From Ilyonectria destructans (lineage: Eukaryota > Ascomycota > Sordariomycetes > Hypocreales > Nectriaceae): a stretch of DNA of 64,000 bases. The notes beneath the pieces are model-generated. The model searched no databases. It was not told the origin of the DNA and worked only from the letters and a program-made list of their open reading frames with translations. This document shows, piece after piece, positions 47,022-57,372 of this stretch; within the stretch, counting starts at the first letter, position 1; each line of letters opens with the position of its first letter. Made by a program: the position numbers and the translations under genes. Location: contig JAHEWK010000019.1 of NCBI GenBank assembly GCA_020740775.1, positions 806,001 to 870,000 of the forward strand, in the 5' to 3' direction.

Positions 47022-47622
47022 CGGGCTGATCGTCGGCCATCGTGATCCGATATTTGCATCTGAAGATTTGGCGCCCCGCAGATCAAAAATGCCGCCACAT
47101 GGCGAAATGAGCTAAGGGAGGCAGTTGCAGGGGCATTAAAAGACAATTAAAGTCCACATGGTGGGAGGTAGCATCAGTCAACTGATGAGAATTATCTGGG
47201 GAACAGGTCCTCTATGATCAAAATGCAGGGGAATCGTGCAGCTGTTTATACACAAATGAAAGGTTTTGCCTGCTAGGGGCAGCACCTGCCTGCCAGGCAG
47301 CTGCGGCTGCGAACAGCAATATAGGAAGATCTTAAGAGCCATTCCAGGTAAGCTTGAGAGGCAACAGGTATGCATGGTCTTAGACCTGGCATAATAGTTA
47401 GGGAATACTTCAAATTCAACCTATTTACTACGGGTTCTAGGGTATTTGCCACCCTCGGCTAACAATTAAGGAATGTCTACTGCATTCCACAATTTCCATA
47501 TGTGGCCCGGCTCGTATGAAGTGGCAGTAAATCCACAACAGGGCCTGATGGAATGGAGTGTAGTTGATATGGATCCATATGTGGATTATTGTGGAGTGGC
47601 TTTGAACCCTGGTCCGGCTACC
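47022..47622. other. Spacer between hAT remnant and STAND fragment
   Basis: No gene is recognised. The plus frame is open from 47473 into the following pseudogene, but the segment before the 47623 ATG (47473-47622) does not look like family sequence. Confidence 0.4.
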
Positions 47623-48287
47623 ATGGAAGGACTCAGCGTCGCTTCCAACATTATTGCCGCCGTTGACTTGTCGACCAAAGTCGCTTCGCTCTGCTTGCAG
47701 TACTCCAAACTCATCAAGAACGACAAAGTCGACATCGATCAACTGCACCGAGAAGCCACCAATCTGAAGGCTGTCTCAAAGAACGCTCAGAAGCTGCTCA
47801 ACAGTCCTAATCGCAGAAGGCTTGAGAGTTCCCAGGAGCTGATCGTCGCGGTAGAGGACAGCCTGTCAACGCTTCAAAGGCTAGAGCAGGATCTTAACGT
47901 CATGGAACAACTCGCAAGGCGATGAGCCACATCGGGTTTCGCGCTCTGAAGTGGCCATTTAGGAGCAAATATGTTGAAAGGACCGTCCAGGACCTCGTGC
48001 GTTGCACGCAGGCTATGTCGTTGGCGTTGCAAGTTGGTCAGACGTATATCGCGAATGTGGATGATCTCAAGTACTTCGTGATGACGAACCGGTTGGCCCC
48101 GCGGTCCAACCCCGCCGGGTTCCTGCGCACCTTCTAGAAAAGGCAGACTACCCACCACGAGGTCTACAGCTTTTTCAAGCACAGTTGGGAGGACACCTAC
48201 TTCTTCCTTGACTACGCGCGGGGTCATATCGACAACGACTACGAGGAAGTCCCCGCGGAGGAGGCCGAGCGGGAGCAGGCAGACTGA
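47623..48287 (+). pseudogene. N-terminal domain of a STAND/NLR-like protein, broken
   Basis: From ATG 47623 the frame reads MEGLSVASNIIAAVDLSTKV, ASLCLQYSKLIKNDKVDIDQ, LHREATNLKAVSKNAQKLL and SSQELIVAVEDSLSTLQRLE. It ends in a TGA and continues in another frame from 47922 as MSHIGFRALKWPFRSKYVER then TVQDLVRCTQAMSLALQVGQ. This is the all-alpha N-terminal domain that precedes NACHT or NB-ARC modules in many fungal STAND (NOD-like) proteins, as in M-D-x-L-S-V-A-A-S-I-I-A-V-V-x-L ... R-A-L-K-W-P-F-x-S-K. The join needs a -1/+2 frameshift at about 47920. No P-loop follows: after DDLKYF the sequence is unfamiliar, with a TAG at 48135 and an acidic tail ending at 48287. In fungi these domains act in non-self recognition and cell-death signalling. 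Confidence 0.65.
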
Positions 48288-48955
48288 GCTGGTGTCAGCC
48301 CGCACCGCGAACGGGGCCGGCCCGATGGGGCGAAGCAACGATGTCACATCCCGGATCCTTACTCGACCTATCTTTCGACACCTTGAGGCGTGGTCCCCTT
48401 CTGATCCTTCTGATCCGCTGGGAATTCTTGGGGCAGCTGGTCAATTTCTTGCATTGGCGAAGTGGGATGCTTCGGATCGATATTCAAGCGCGTCGGCAGT
48501 CCGCCAAACACCGCTCACTGGGCATGGCTGCATGGATAAAAAACCAGCGCAGCTCAGTTCAGTACAAAAGAAGAGACTAATATAACCTGCATCATCATCA
48601 ATCAATCACATATCTATCTCTATCATCTCATTATCGACGGTGATCGCATTATCATTCATCTTGATTCTATCATCACGCCGTGTCTGACGCAAGCAACTCG
48701 CACGAGTACAGTCACGGATAGCAACGAATGGGTCGAAGGAAGGACCCAAGCTAAACGAGGAAGAACGGTTAAGCAAATTCAGGGTACGGTTTTGAGCATT
48801 GACTGCCCATTCCCAGGCGCAATCAGGAATGAGGTGGAAGAGAAATACCGAGGTGAGGACGAAGTTTCAGAGATTGAGGTTTCTAAAGTCAGATGTATGA
48901 CCTATCTTGTTCCCAGCAGCCACACTGGCGCGACAGACTCTTGACCCTGCCGTAA
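48288..48955. other. Intergenic between pseudogenes
   Basis: Two overlapping ORFs (48208-48585 and 48341-48580) are read from the same DNA without family resemblance. At 48720-48930 one frame reads TQAKRGRTVKQIQGTVLSID, possibly old coding DNA. Confidence 0.35.
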
Positions 48956-49282
48956 CTAACTTGCCCTCGTCCACCATATGTTCCTGACGGAGCGGTGTGC
49001 TGTTGCCGTCCGCCTAGTCTCGCGAGCCAGATAGACCGCGTCCCGGCCAGCCAGCCGTAGCCCCTCCGGCCTTAACGACTCTGTTGTGACTCCAGCTTGT
49101 TTGTAGCTGTCATCGACCTTTTCTGGGTACCGATTGATGAGTGTGACATGGTCGCTGGGGATGAGGCTGAGGAGATGTCGATAGGTGCTCCCGCCAAGAG
49201 CGCCAGAGGCTGGGAAGATTCTGATTCTTTTGATTTCGGTAGTTATGGTCAGAATTAAGTGTGTAATGATAGTCTTGATCAA
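48956..49282 (-). pseudogene. NmrA/SDR-like NAD(P)-binding fragment
   Basis: The minus frame reads RIRIFPASGALGGSTYRHLL, SLIPSDHVTLINRYPEKVDD, then SYKQAGVTTESLRPE. This corresponds to beta1-GxxGxxG-alpha1-beta2 of NmrA-like atypical SDRs, which usually start I-L-I-x-G-A-x-G-x-L-G-x-S-T-x-R-H-L-L. Gly-to-Pro/Ser changes are visible in the loop. After about 50 residues similarity ends and the rest of the frame is not family-like. Only the nucleotide-binding half motif survives. Confidence 0.5.
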
Positions 49283-49309
49283 GTAGCTCCAGTTGGAAGT
49301 TGGTCACCC

Positions 49310-50160
49310 CGCCCCCTCCTTGACTCGACGATTTGCTGCAACGATGTCGATTAGTCAGCTCCGAAATATCTGAGACCTTTCAGATACGACAACATCGTTA
49401 CTTCTTACGTCGCCTTGACCATAGAAATGCAAAGCTATACGGCAAGAGTGAGAGGTGATGAGCTAGAAAAGACCAAGCGGGTCACGTCCATGCGGTGTAC
49501 ACAACCATATGTCTGTCACTGAAATTGCTACTTCGCTTAGAGAGTATTTTTAACACTCTTATCTTACATAGTACGGAGTAAGCTCAACCAAGTCTTCAAA
49601 GTTAAAGGATTTAGGGTTCGGCATGGATGGAGGTTATGTCTCGTTTCGAACCAGAATGCCAAGCACGGTTATGGCCGTGCACACTGTAAGAGGGCGTTTA
49701 GTATGATGAAAGTAACATTGGCGTCAAATACAGGCGCGGGGCGGTGCGAAATTGGAGACTTCGTCAAACCGTTACTAGTCTAATGGCAGATCCCAGCCCA
49801 CCGGATAAGTGGCTGAGCGCTCTTGGGCCCTTGGTAAAAGGTGGACTCGCCTTCCAGTACTCCGTATTCTATCCCAGGTCTTGGCGCTCATTAAACTCTA
49901 ACACAAATACCGACGCTAAGTGCAGTTAAGAGCTTGCACGAGTCTGGGGGACAAGGCAGTCAATCTCCAGGGAAATCCCAGGCAGAAAGTAAAAGGGTCT
50001 CACCGGCTTGAAGTATGACGTATGTATGCAAGTCTGCGCCCCCGAAATTAAACCTGTAGTGTAGCTGCTAAAAAAAAACTACATATACGAGACGTGAATC
50101 TTGACCACTGTCTCCCTTTTAATTTATTACTTCATCAATTAAGATATCTTATAACTCACT
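49310..50160. other. Intergenic, 5' flank of the carbonic anhydrase fossil
   Basis: No gene recognised. The last 100 bp before 50161 are AT-rich. Confidence 0.4.
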
Positions 50161-51025
50161 ATAAAGCTTACTCTTACCGTCACTCTGGCCACTCTTGCTG
50201 CTAGTGTCTCAGCTTGCGCTAGTCATAAGGCATTACCTCTAGCTATTAAGAAGCGTGTAGAGACCGAGCCTATGGCTGAATGGGTATATGAAGCCTCCTT
50301 CAACTGGGGATGCCTCGATCCTGGTATGTACAACTGATTCCCAATGGCATAACTTACTAATGCTAATCAATCCTCTAGAGTATACTATATGCCAGACTGG
50401 CATCCAGCAGTTGTCTATCCCTCTCAGCCTGAGTAATAGACTGATACTTAATTACCAGCTTAACCTCGACTATCCCGACTCCATTAATAGTATATACTTT
50501 AATTGGGGCTACGGACCAGTATTTACTGTTGCCTATGAAGATAGCGTTTGGACTGATAATCCTGCTGTTACCTATAACAATAAAATGGTGTACCTCGCTG
50601 GATGGCACGTCCACACTCCGGCCGACTACTCGGTTGGTGGCGACTGTTCTAAGGTCGAGATGTATTTCGTCTATGTTGATGCCGAAGGCTATAAAAAAGC
50701 CGTACTTGCCTTCTGCCTTAATTCCGGCAACAGTAATAATATATTCTTCAGCTAACTGCCTGCTGCAATTGGATTTAACGAGACGGATAAGACTAAAGTG
50801 ACGATACTAAACCATAACCTCGCCTTGGAGAGTGTTTTGTACTTCAATGAGTTTTGGACTTATTAGGGCAGTTTGATAAGCCCTTCCTGCTATAAGGGTA
50901 TTTGCTGGTTTGTTGCTCGATAGATCTTGTTCACGGGTGTCCAGCAGATGAGGGATATTCTAGGTGCCAGTACATATAGCGCTCGGGCTGAGCAGGAGGT
51001 CTGGCTGCATTGTATTAATGAGTAG
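50161..51025 (+). pseudogene. Alpha-carbonic anhydrase pseudogene with RIP-type lesions
   Basis: Exon 1 is 50161-50323 and exon 2 is 50379-51025, with a 55-nt GTATGT...TAG intron in phase. The expected start codon is ATA (50161). Reading on gives a signal peptide (KLTLTVTLATLAASVSACAS), a dibasic site (IKKR) and WVYEASFNWGCLDP-EYTICQTG, then YLAGWHVHTPADYS, whose H-V-H supplies two of the zinc ligands. The third-ligand region, A-E-L-H-L-V-H in family members, reads VEMYFVYVD, so it is changed. Former Gln codons are stops at 50753 (TAA), about 50861 (TAG) and about 50909 (TAG). Around them FNEFWTY-GSLISPSCYKG preserves the family's F-W-T-Y-x-G-S-L-T-x-P-P-C signature with T-to-I and P-to-S. 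The original protein of about 269 aa was secreted and hydrated CO2. Confidence 0.8.
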
Positions 51026-51039
51026 ATGACGAGTTGATC

Positions 51040-51590
51040 TTGATGGCGGCTCCGGATTTGTTCAGGTCCATATGGATTTGACAGTATTCTCCATCGTACT
51101 TCCTCTCCACGCTCATCCGTCTCGGCCCAGCCAATTGGCAGCAATGTCTGATGCTCCTTGCTTTTTCATAGGTCGCACGCGCAGTCATTATCGCAGCCTG
51201 CGGCTCGAGTTCCCTACTGGCGACTTCCTTCAGCTTATCGTAAGTATCCACGGCTAGCTGGGTGGGCATGTGACGGACAGTCGGGCTGTCTAGGAACCCC
51301 ACAGCAGCTGGGATTGAATTTTGAAAGGGAAGGAGGTCAGGCAGGAGAAAATGAAATCTGTTCACTACTAGCGTCTCTGGAACGCAGGCCGGGCTGTAAT
51401 TCTTTGATATAATGCGAATCATCCATTTGGTCTCGGAGCTCTGCAGGACTCAGAATACTTTCAGAAGCAAAGTCATCTGCACTGGTTGATCGGCCATGCT
51501 TCATTGTAACTCTTTCCCGCAGGCTAGCGGACGAGAACGATGATGAGGCTGCAATCTGATCGAGGACATCGTCGAGTTCTTCTAGAGTTA
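51040..51590 (-). pseudogene. ATP-dependent DNA ligase-like fragment
   Basis: Two overlapping minus frames supply one homology. From about 51590: REVTLEELDDVLDQIAASSS, then after a shift near 51430 TKWMIRIISKNYSPACVPET, FHFLLPDLLPFQNSIPAAVG, then KARSIRHCCQLAGPRRMSVE and RKYDGEYCQIHMDL. KYDGE is motif I of ATP-dependent DNA ligases (the Lys that takes AMP), and the preceding helices match the DNA-binding/adenylation part of a fungal ligase-domain protein. The frame ends just past motif I (AAIKINSS), about 20 bp from the end of the carbonic anhydrase fossil, so motifs III-VI and the OB fold are lost. What remains cannot complete catalysis. Confidence 0.7.
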
Positions 51591-52709
51591 CCTCTCGATC
51601 ACAATTGATGCAGGCGCCTTCCCCGTATCTGTGGGAAGCGAAAGCCGACGGCCTGGGTGCGGTTCATCAAGTGATATTTTGCTGATGTAGCACTCGTCTC
51701 GTGAGGCATCAGCTTGGCAGTGGTGGCAGAAGGAACGTTGAGGTGGGGCGATCGGTAACCCCTGTAAGATATAATATCTGCCGTATTTGTTAGCAACGGA
51801 CGCGGAAGTGTGTGAACTTCGGTCGGATTGCATTCGCTTCCAACCAAGCATGGTGCCTATTTTCTTCAGTCAGCTAGCTTTTCGTCTACGTCGCGAACCA
51901 GTGGCGGAAGAAACGCTATAGCTTCACTCATTTGTCAGGGGTACGGTTGAGAATGCTATGGGCTCCGTGTTAAGAGAAACGGTCGAGCTACCGCTGTCGG
52001 CAGTCATGCTATGATCAGCAGTGCCCACCGCGGACTGGTGTCTAGTTTCTCGGCCCAGATAATCGTCGTGGGAAGATAGAAATTATGTTGTCTTTGTTGC
52101 TGTGCTTTTCCCTCTCTGCTTCTTCCTCGTTTAGGCAACAAGGGTCCTTTAAATGCAACTGTTCTGGAACCACTCTGTTCTCGCTACGTCAAACGACCGT
52201 CGTGGCATATGAGATAATGAAGCGCTGATCGATGCTGTACAGCTGCGGCTTGACTGTGGAAGGATAACGCCACATGAACTACCCGATTATATCAAGGCTG
52301 CTACAAGGAATAGAGATAGCCATCCATGTAGCAGTGCCAAGGGGTGTGAATCAGTCCAGCCCAACCATGCTAATAATGCTGTAGGAGTTGCAGGCACTAA
52401 CCGGCCACGAACAGCAAGATGCCGCTTTTCGGTCCGCTGGCGGCAGGCAGTATGAACCTAGGCTTCTCTGGCAAAAGCCGGGGAGATTGTTTCAGCAGCA
52501 TACTTAAATATCACGCAAAAGTATCTGAAGATTGCTGACTATCACTTCAACCCGGTCAAGTCTGCTTTAGTGAGTGAATCGTAGGCCCACTTTTACTCTT
52601 ATCTAACGAGAGAAGGTAAGCCAGCACAGACAATCTCGACAATCTCGACAACTACACGGAATACCTCGTGGTGCCGGCACAGGTTCCATAATTCCTATCG
52701 AACAAGATT
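51591..52709. other. Intergenic, possibly older ligase N-terminal sequence on the left
   Basis: A minus ORF at 51851-51588 from an ATG includes ASRDECYISKISLDEPHPGR, perhaps the region before the ligase domain, but I cannot confirm it. From 51860 to 52700 nothing is recognised. Confidence 0.35.
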
Positions 52710-52975
52710 GATCAGCAGAGTCGACGAAGCACATACTCGGCCGAGAGCAGTTCGACATCCTGGCCAGGAAGAAGACGGTTCTGTCTAACATCGCCAGGGG
52801 CAAGCACGTCAACACCGATGCACTCCTGGCCCTCGAACACAGCAAAATACGCAGCGCGGACCTCGATATGACCAACCCCGAGCCCCTGCCTGCAGGTCAT
52901 CCCCTGACAAAGCACCGAATGTTTTCATCACTCACATGTCAGCTGGCAGACCCCAAATTATGGCGGGATCGCGGA
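52710..52975 (+). pseudogene. C-terminal remnant of a D-2-hydroxyacid dehydrogenase
   Basis: The plus frame reads STKHILGREQFDILARKKTV, LSNIARGKHVNTDALLALEH, SKIRSADLDMTNPEPLPAGH and PLTKHRMFSS. In the family this is T-K-H-I-L-G-x-x-x-F ... L-x-N-I-A-R-G-x-x-V-D-T-D-A-L ... L-D-V-T-D-P-E-P-L-P-x-x-H-P-L, with catalytic Arg in the ARG motif and Glu in NPEPLP. Asp-to-Asn changes (HVNTD, MTNPEP) are G-to-A compatible. A stop stands just upstream (TGA before SAESTKH), and no Rossmann GxGxxG region is readable before it. The catalytic His region after FSS is damaged. Confidence 0.7.
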
Positions 52976-53674
52976 ACCGATAATGGTCTCCGCAGTGCAC
53001 ATTGTTCGACCAAGTGTCTAGATACTTGTTGAAGTCGTAAACATCGCCCCGCTGCCTAATCTTCAGTCTGCTGAATTATTGGGCCAGTAGGTTCAGTTTG
53101 CAAGTCCACGGCGTGGCTTGTCTGTGCGCCGGAGCATTACTCGATTTTAAGTTAATCCCCACCATAAAAGCGATTTTCAGTGCTATCCTGGATAGATGTT
53201 GTCGATCATGTTTGCTAGTTGCCCATATTTCCCTGTTGGCCTCATATGTTTTGCACGAGGTACCTGATAAGACCCCGGTGGGTCAAGATTAACAATATAT
53301 CAGGTACATACCGTAGTATGCCAATCATCGGGAGACAGGAAGGTCTCGGCCTCCGTCGTGCCTCCTTTGCCGGCATTAAGCTAATGGTTGACGGGGTAAA
53401 CTTAAAGTTTTTCTCTAACAAATATAAAATGTGAACCATGTAGTTAGTCTAGACACCGAGGCCATGAGGCTAGACGCACTGTAACGTTGTCGACAAAACT
53501 TAATATTGTGGGTTACCTTGCCCGATTCCTCAGAAAGCGTACAGCTCGTAGCATCTTATAAAAGGCTTCCTCACTTAACAGAAAGACAGGATTTTGTGCT
53601 CGGTCAATGCTAGTTTATGCTAACTTCAAAGACCTGCCTCCATCCTCCAACGACTCAGCCGTGAAATTCTCATT
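52976..53674. other. Intergenic
   Basis: Short ORFs without family resemblance; the final 100 bp are the presumed promoter of the SRPBCC gene. Confidence 0.4.
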
Positions 53675-54228
53675 ATGGCCAGTATTATTCACACCCAGGT
53701 TGAGATCAATCGCTCCCCCGCAGTGGTCAGAGAAATAGTATGTATCGTTGAAGCACAAAGTCCGGCTTTCGCTAAAGACAACTACAGTTCCTTGACTTTC
53801 CCAGGATCCGGGGGTGGCATCAAGGTGTTCTTACCATAACACGCGTGTCCAGAGACAAGTCTAGCATCGAAGAAGGCGACAAACTCCATACCACATTCAA
53901 TGGACAAAGCATGACTACTTCCGTTCTCGTACAAAGTATTTCCAGGTGCGATGCTTTATCAACTTGGCTAACTTCATACTCAGGTGAACTCCTCTGAGGG
54001 GTTCAGGTGGGAAGGATCGCCAGTCTTTGGGCTTCTGAAGGGGCAGCATTCATTTCGCTTTGAGCCCAGCAAGACAACACCTAATTCGACGACGTTTATC
54101 CAGGCGGAGGAATTCGACCTCCCGTTATCCTTCTTTCAAGGACCAGCGAGTCCATTGCGAAAACGCTGCAGAACGCGTTCGAGAAGTTTAACAGCGACTT
54201 GAAGACCAGAGCAGAGAGTGCGAATTGA
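53675..54228 (+). pseudogene. SRPBCC (START-like/polyketide cyclase fold) protein, one frameshift
   Basis: Exons are 53675-53737, 53788-53928 and 53984 onward, with introns of 50 and 55 nt, all phase 0. The reading is MASIIHTQVEINRSPAVVRE, FLDFPRIRGWHQGVL, EEGDKLHTTFNGQSMTTSVL, VNSSEGFRWEGSPVFGLLKG, then QHSFRFEPSKTTPNSTTFIQ. The pattern I-x-A/R-S-P-x-x-V ... D-F-x-x-x-x-x-W-H ... G-x-x-x-x-x-F-x-F is that of small fungal SRPBCC lipid/ligand-binding proteins of about 150 aa. After LSFFQGPA a -1/+2 shift near 54145 moves the tail ESIAKTLQNAFEKFNSDLKT out of frame; without repair the protein ends ...SRSLTAT. All else is intact, so this could be a very recent mutation, a polymorphism or a sequencing error. 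Confidence 0.6.
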
Positions 54229-54551
54229 ACAGGTGTATAATCGGCTGGTTAATCAGTGTCCTTGCAACTCGTCCCTGTCAGCCGTTTGTTCGGTCAACGC
54301 CATCTTCCAATTTGGCAGGATTAAATTTAGAAAGCGAACCGAAGGAGTGAACTCTTTGCATCCCGGGAAAAGTAACTCATTCTCACTCGGCTTTGGCGGT
54401 GCGAGGTAATGTAAACCCAGTCAGAATGGCCGGAAATGGCTGTCACAATTGAAGGTTTAGAGGCAGAAATGAAGACTAGGTGCTCATCCAAAATTCGCCG
54501 ATTAAATTCGCATGCATGCCTCTTCTGTATCTAATTAAGCCAGAACCTATA
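54229..54551. other. Spacer between SRPBCC gene and pogo-type element
   Basis: No feature recognised. Confidence 0.45.
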
Positions 54552-54641
54552 ACCTACATGATAAGCGAGTGGACAATTTTCCACCACTCTAGAAGACAAT
54601 TTCTAAGATAAAACCACAACAACACATCTGATTAATTGGAA

Positions 54642-55560
54642 TCAATCGCTATCCTCTTCCCCAGACGTCTCAATAACTACCTGACATGTTCTTGAGTTAT
54701 GACCGGTCTTGCCGCAAGTTCCACAGTGCCTTTCCTTCGGCTCAGCCAACCCTCCTTGACCACGACTTTTCGACGATTCTGCCTCTACTTGCATATTGAC
54801 GTCCTTCTGATCAATCCTTACCCTCATTTATAGTAAACTCTCCTCCGTTTCGGAGACGTGTTTTCTTAGCTCTACGCCGCTTACTAAGGGTTTCATTTGC
54901 CTGTCGAAGGATCTGGATCTTACACTTCATTAACGCAATTTGATGCATCATTGTCTTCGTTCCTTTCGAAAACGACTCGATAGCATCGATAATAAATATA
55001 GAAGAGCTGCTTTGGTGGCGTTCTACCCGTCTCTTGAGAAATTCAGTCTGAGAGCTAGCCTCGATTAGGTTCTTTGGTGTCTTTGAAACCCAAGGGTTAA
55101 GAAGGCAGGCCCCCTCCTCGATAGGTGTTGGAGTCCGTAGCTGAATATCAAGCTTAGATAGCTCATACTCTGGGTTTAAGGGAACAAGTCCTGCTCCCTT
55201 AAAACCTCCTTGGATATTGCTTTTTGTCATTGCGGCATAGAAAGCCGTAAGGAACCCAAGCTTCGGGATATGGGTCATATGGCTTCTGATCAAATCCTCA
55301 ATCTGTCGAACGTAGGCCGTTTTAAGCGGGCCAAGCAGCCAATATCAAGTGGTTGGAGGATATGAGATGCGTGAGCACGCATACAAAGAGTAACGACATT
55401 GTTCTCCTTACAGTAGAGCTCAAAGTCGGTCGAGTGGTGACTTTCGTGCCCATCAAGGATCAAGAGGCGATATCGACCAATTGATCGATACTTTGTATGT
55501 TGGTTGAAGTGCTTGATCCACTCGAGACCGTTTACGGCGCCGAGGCGTGGTACCCAGGCG
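54642..55560 (-). pseudogene. Pogo/Fot1-type transposase copy 1, C-terminal half
   Basis: Three overlapping minus frames give one protein: NGLEWIKHFNQHTKYRSIGR, YRLLILDGHESHHSTDFELY (first readable catalytic Asp in LDGHESH), VVTLCMRAHASHILQPLDIG (next Asp), then LGFLTAFYAAMTKSNIQGGF, KGAGLVPLNPEYELSKLDIQ and LRTPTPIEEG. The end has a zinc knuckle, HCGTCGKTGHNSRTC (C-X2-C-X4-H-X4-C), and an acidic EEDSD terminus at 54642. Frame changes lie near 55290 and 54820. The part before NGLEW is replaced by unrelated sequence at the junction with copy 2. This is the DDE_1 family of fungal pogo elements. Confidence 0.75.
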
Positions 55561-55619
55561 CAGCGAGTCCCTCGCCAGTAAATGTCATAATAAAACAACC
55601 ACAACGCCCAAAATCAATT

Positions 55620-57372
55620 AAAATCAATTACCATCCTCTTCTTCAGATGAATCTACATCAATTTCACAAGTACGCATATTATGCCCGGGTTTCCTGTATC
55701 TTCCATATCGCCGTTCCCTCGTCTCTGTCCGCCTCCGCCGACCACCACTTTGCTGTATTTCCTGATGTACCTGCTCAGTAATTCCCCTCTGATCTTGTAG
55801 CTCATATCCCTCAGCTACTGTTATACTCCCTGAGTGTCGGAGTCGTGTTTTTTTCGCCTGGCGCCACCGGCTAAGGGTCGCATTTGCCTCCTGGAGCTTG
55901 CTAACCTCTGCCTTTAATAATGCTATCTGGTGTATTATTCCTTGTGCCCCTTTTGCAAATTGATCTATAGCAGCTAAAATTGATATTAGAGAGCTTTTCT
56001 AATAACGGCTAATTTAGCTTTTAATAAAATCAGTTTGTAAAGTAGCTTTAATTGGGTTGTTTAGAGTCTTTAGAATCTAGAGGTTAAGCAGCTTAAGATC
56101 TCCCTCTGCAGGCAATAGAGTCTATAACTTTATATTTAAGTGAGAAAGTATACTTTCTGAATTATATAGAATAAGTTTTATATCTTAAAAACCTCTCTAA
56201 ATGTTTTTTCCTTTAATATTACCCTTTAGAATATAGCTTAAAATATAGGAAAAAAGTTAATATTACTAATATAGGTAATTTAAGCTTTTTACTATATTTT
56301 TAATTTATTAACTGTAGGCCTACTTAAGCAGCCTAAAGCAGCTAATATTAAGTAGCTAGAGGATATAAGATAAATAAGGCAGTATATAGAGAGTAATAAT
56401 TTTATTCTTCTTATAGAATAATTTAAATTTAATTAAATAGTAGCTCTTATATCTATCTAATATAAAAAGACAATATAAGCTAGAAGATTATATCTTTAAA
56501 TACTTATTAAAATGCTAAATTTATTTTAGGCCTCTCTTATTTATTATCTAGCTGTTATTTAAGGTTGTAATAACTTAATTCTATAGTAAGGTCCTTTTAT
56601 TATATCAGGCTGCAAGATAATATTAACCTGTAATAATAATAAATAGCAGAATTACCTACCCTTATAAATTAACACTCTGAATTACAGTAACTTATTTTCT
56701 ACCTTCTAGCTGAGTTATTTCTTCTATATTCTTTAGCACTTATAATAACTATTCCAGTTAAGATAATACCTATTATAAATCCAATCTTATTAAAATTATA
56801 AATATCTAACTCTATAATACTATATTTTATAATTTTATTTTATATAAGCTAAAACTAGCTCTAAATAATATTTAGGTCTTTATATTAAGCCCTCTAATAG
56901 TTATAGCTATATATAAAATATATCTTAAGCTCTAGTTGCTATTTAATAAAATTTACAGCCCAGCACTTAGCAACTAGAGGCATATTACAGTTAGCAAGCA
57001 GTCAATTAGCTATATCTTCCATATCGCAAAGTCAAGGAGGAAATAATTATAAATCCAGATCAAGAGTATACTCAACAATTATCTTCTCCTCTAGATTTAA
57101 CAGTTTTCGCGATTTAGGCATACTGTCGCGTCGGGAGGGATCCCCTTGAGCCGACGGCTAAGTGTTCTTTGACTGACAGTATAGATCTTAGCGGCGGCTC
57201 GTGCGCTTAGGTTTGGGCCGTTTTGGATCGCTTGAATAGCTAGGATCAAGCGCCCTTCATTACTAGGTGAACTTATTATTGTTGGTTGGGAAAAATATTG
57301 TTGAATGTAGGTTGTAGCATTATTACAGTCGCATAAGTGCTCGCTTATCTGAGCCACTCGCTTATCATGCAC
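55620..57372 (-). pseudogene. Pogo/Fot1-type transposase copy 2, decayed
   Basis: The N-terminus is clean: SNEGRLILAIQAIQNGPNLS, then ARAAAKIYTVSQRTLSRRLK, the psq-type helix-turn-helix. The interior from about 57080 to 55980 is TA-rich with stops in all frames. The C-terminus reappears as RKPGHNMRTCEIDVDSSEEE, a zinc knuckle whose first two Cys are replaced (RYGRYRKPGH), ending EEEDGN near 55625. The damage is concentrated in the middle. Confidence 0.65.

Noticed and set aside
46919..47146. Possible BED-type finger before the hAT transposase
   Set aside because: The minus frames here do not show the Cys/His spacing of a BED finger; the hAT N-terminus is simply degraded.
47874..48347. 157-codon minus-strand ORF
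   Set aside because: Overlaps the STAND-type N-terminal domain on the opposite strand and resembles nothing.
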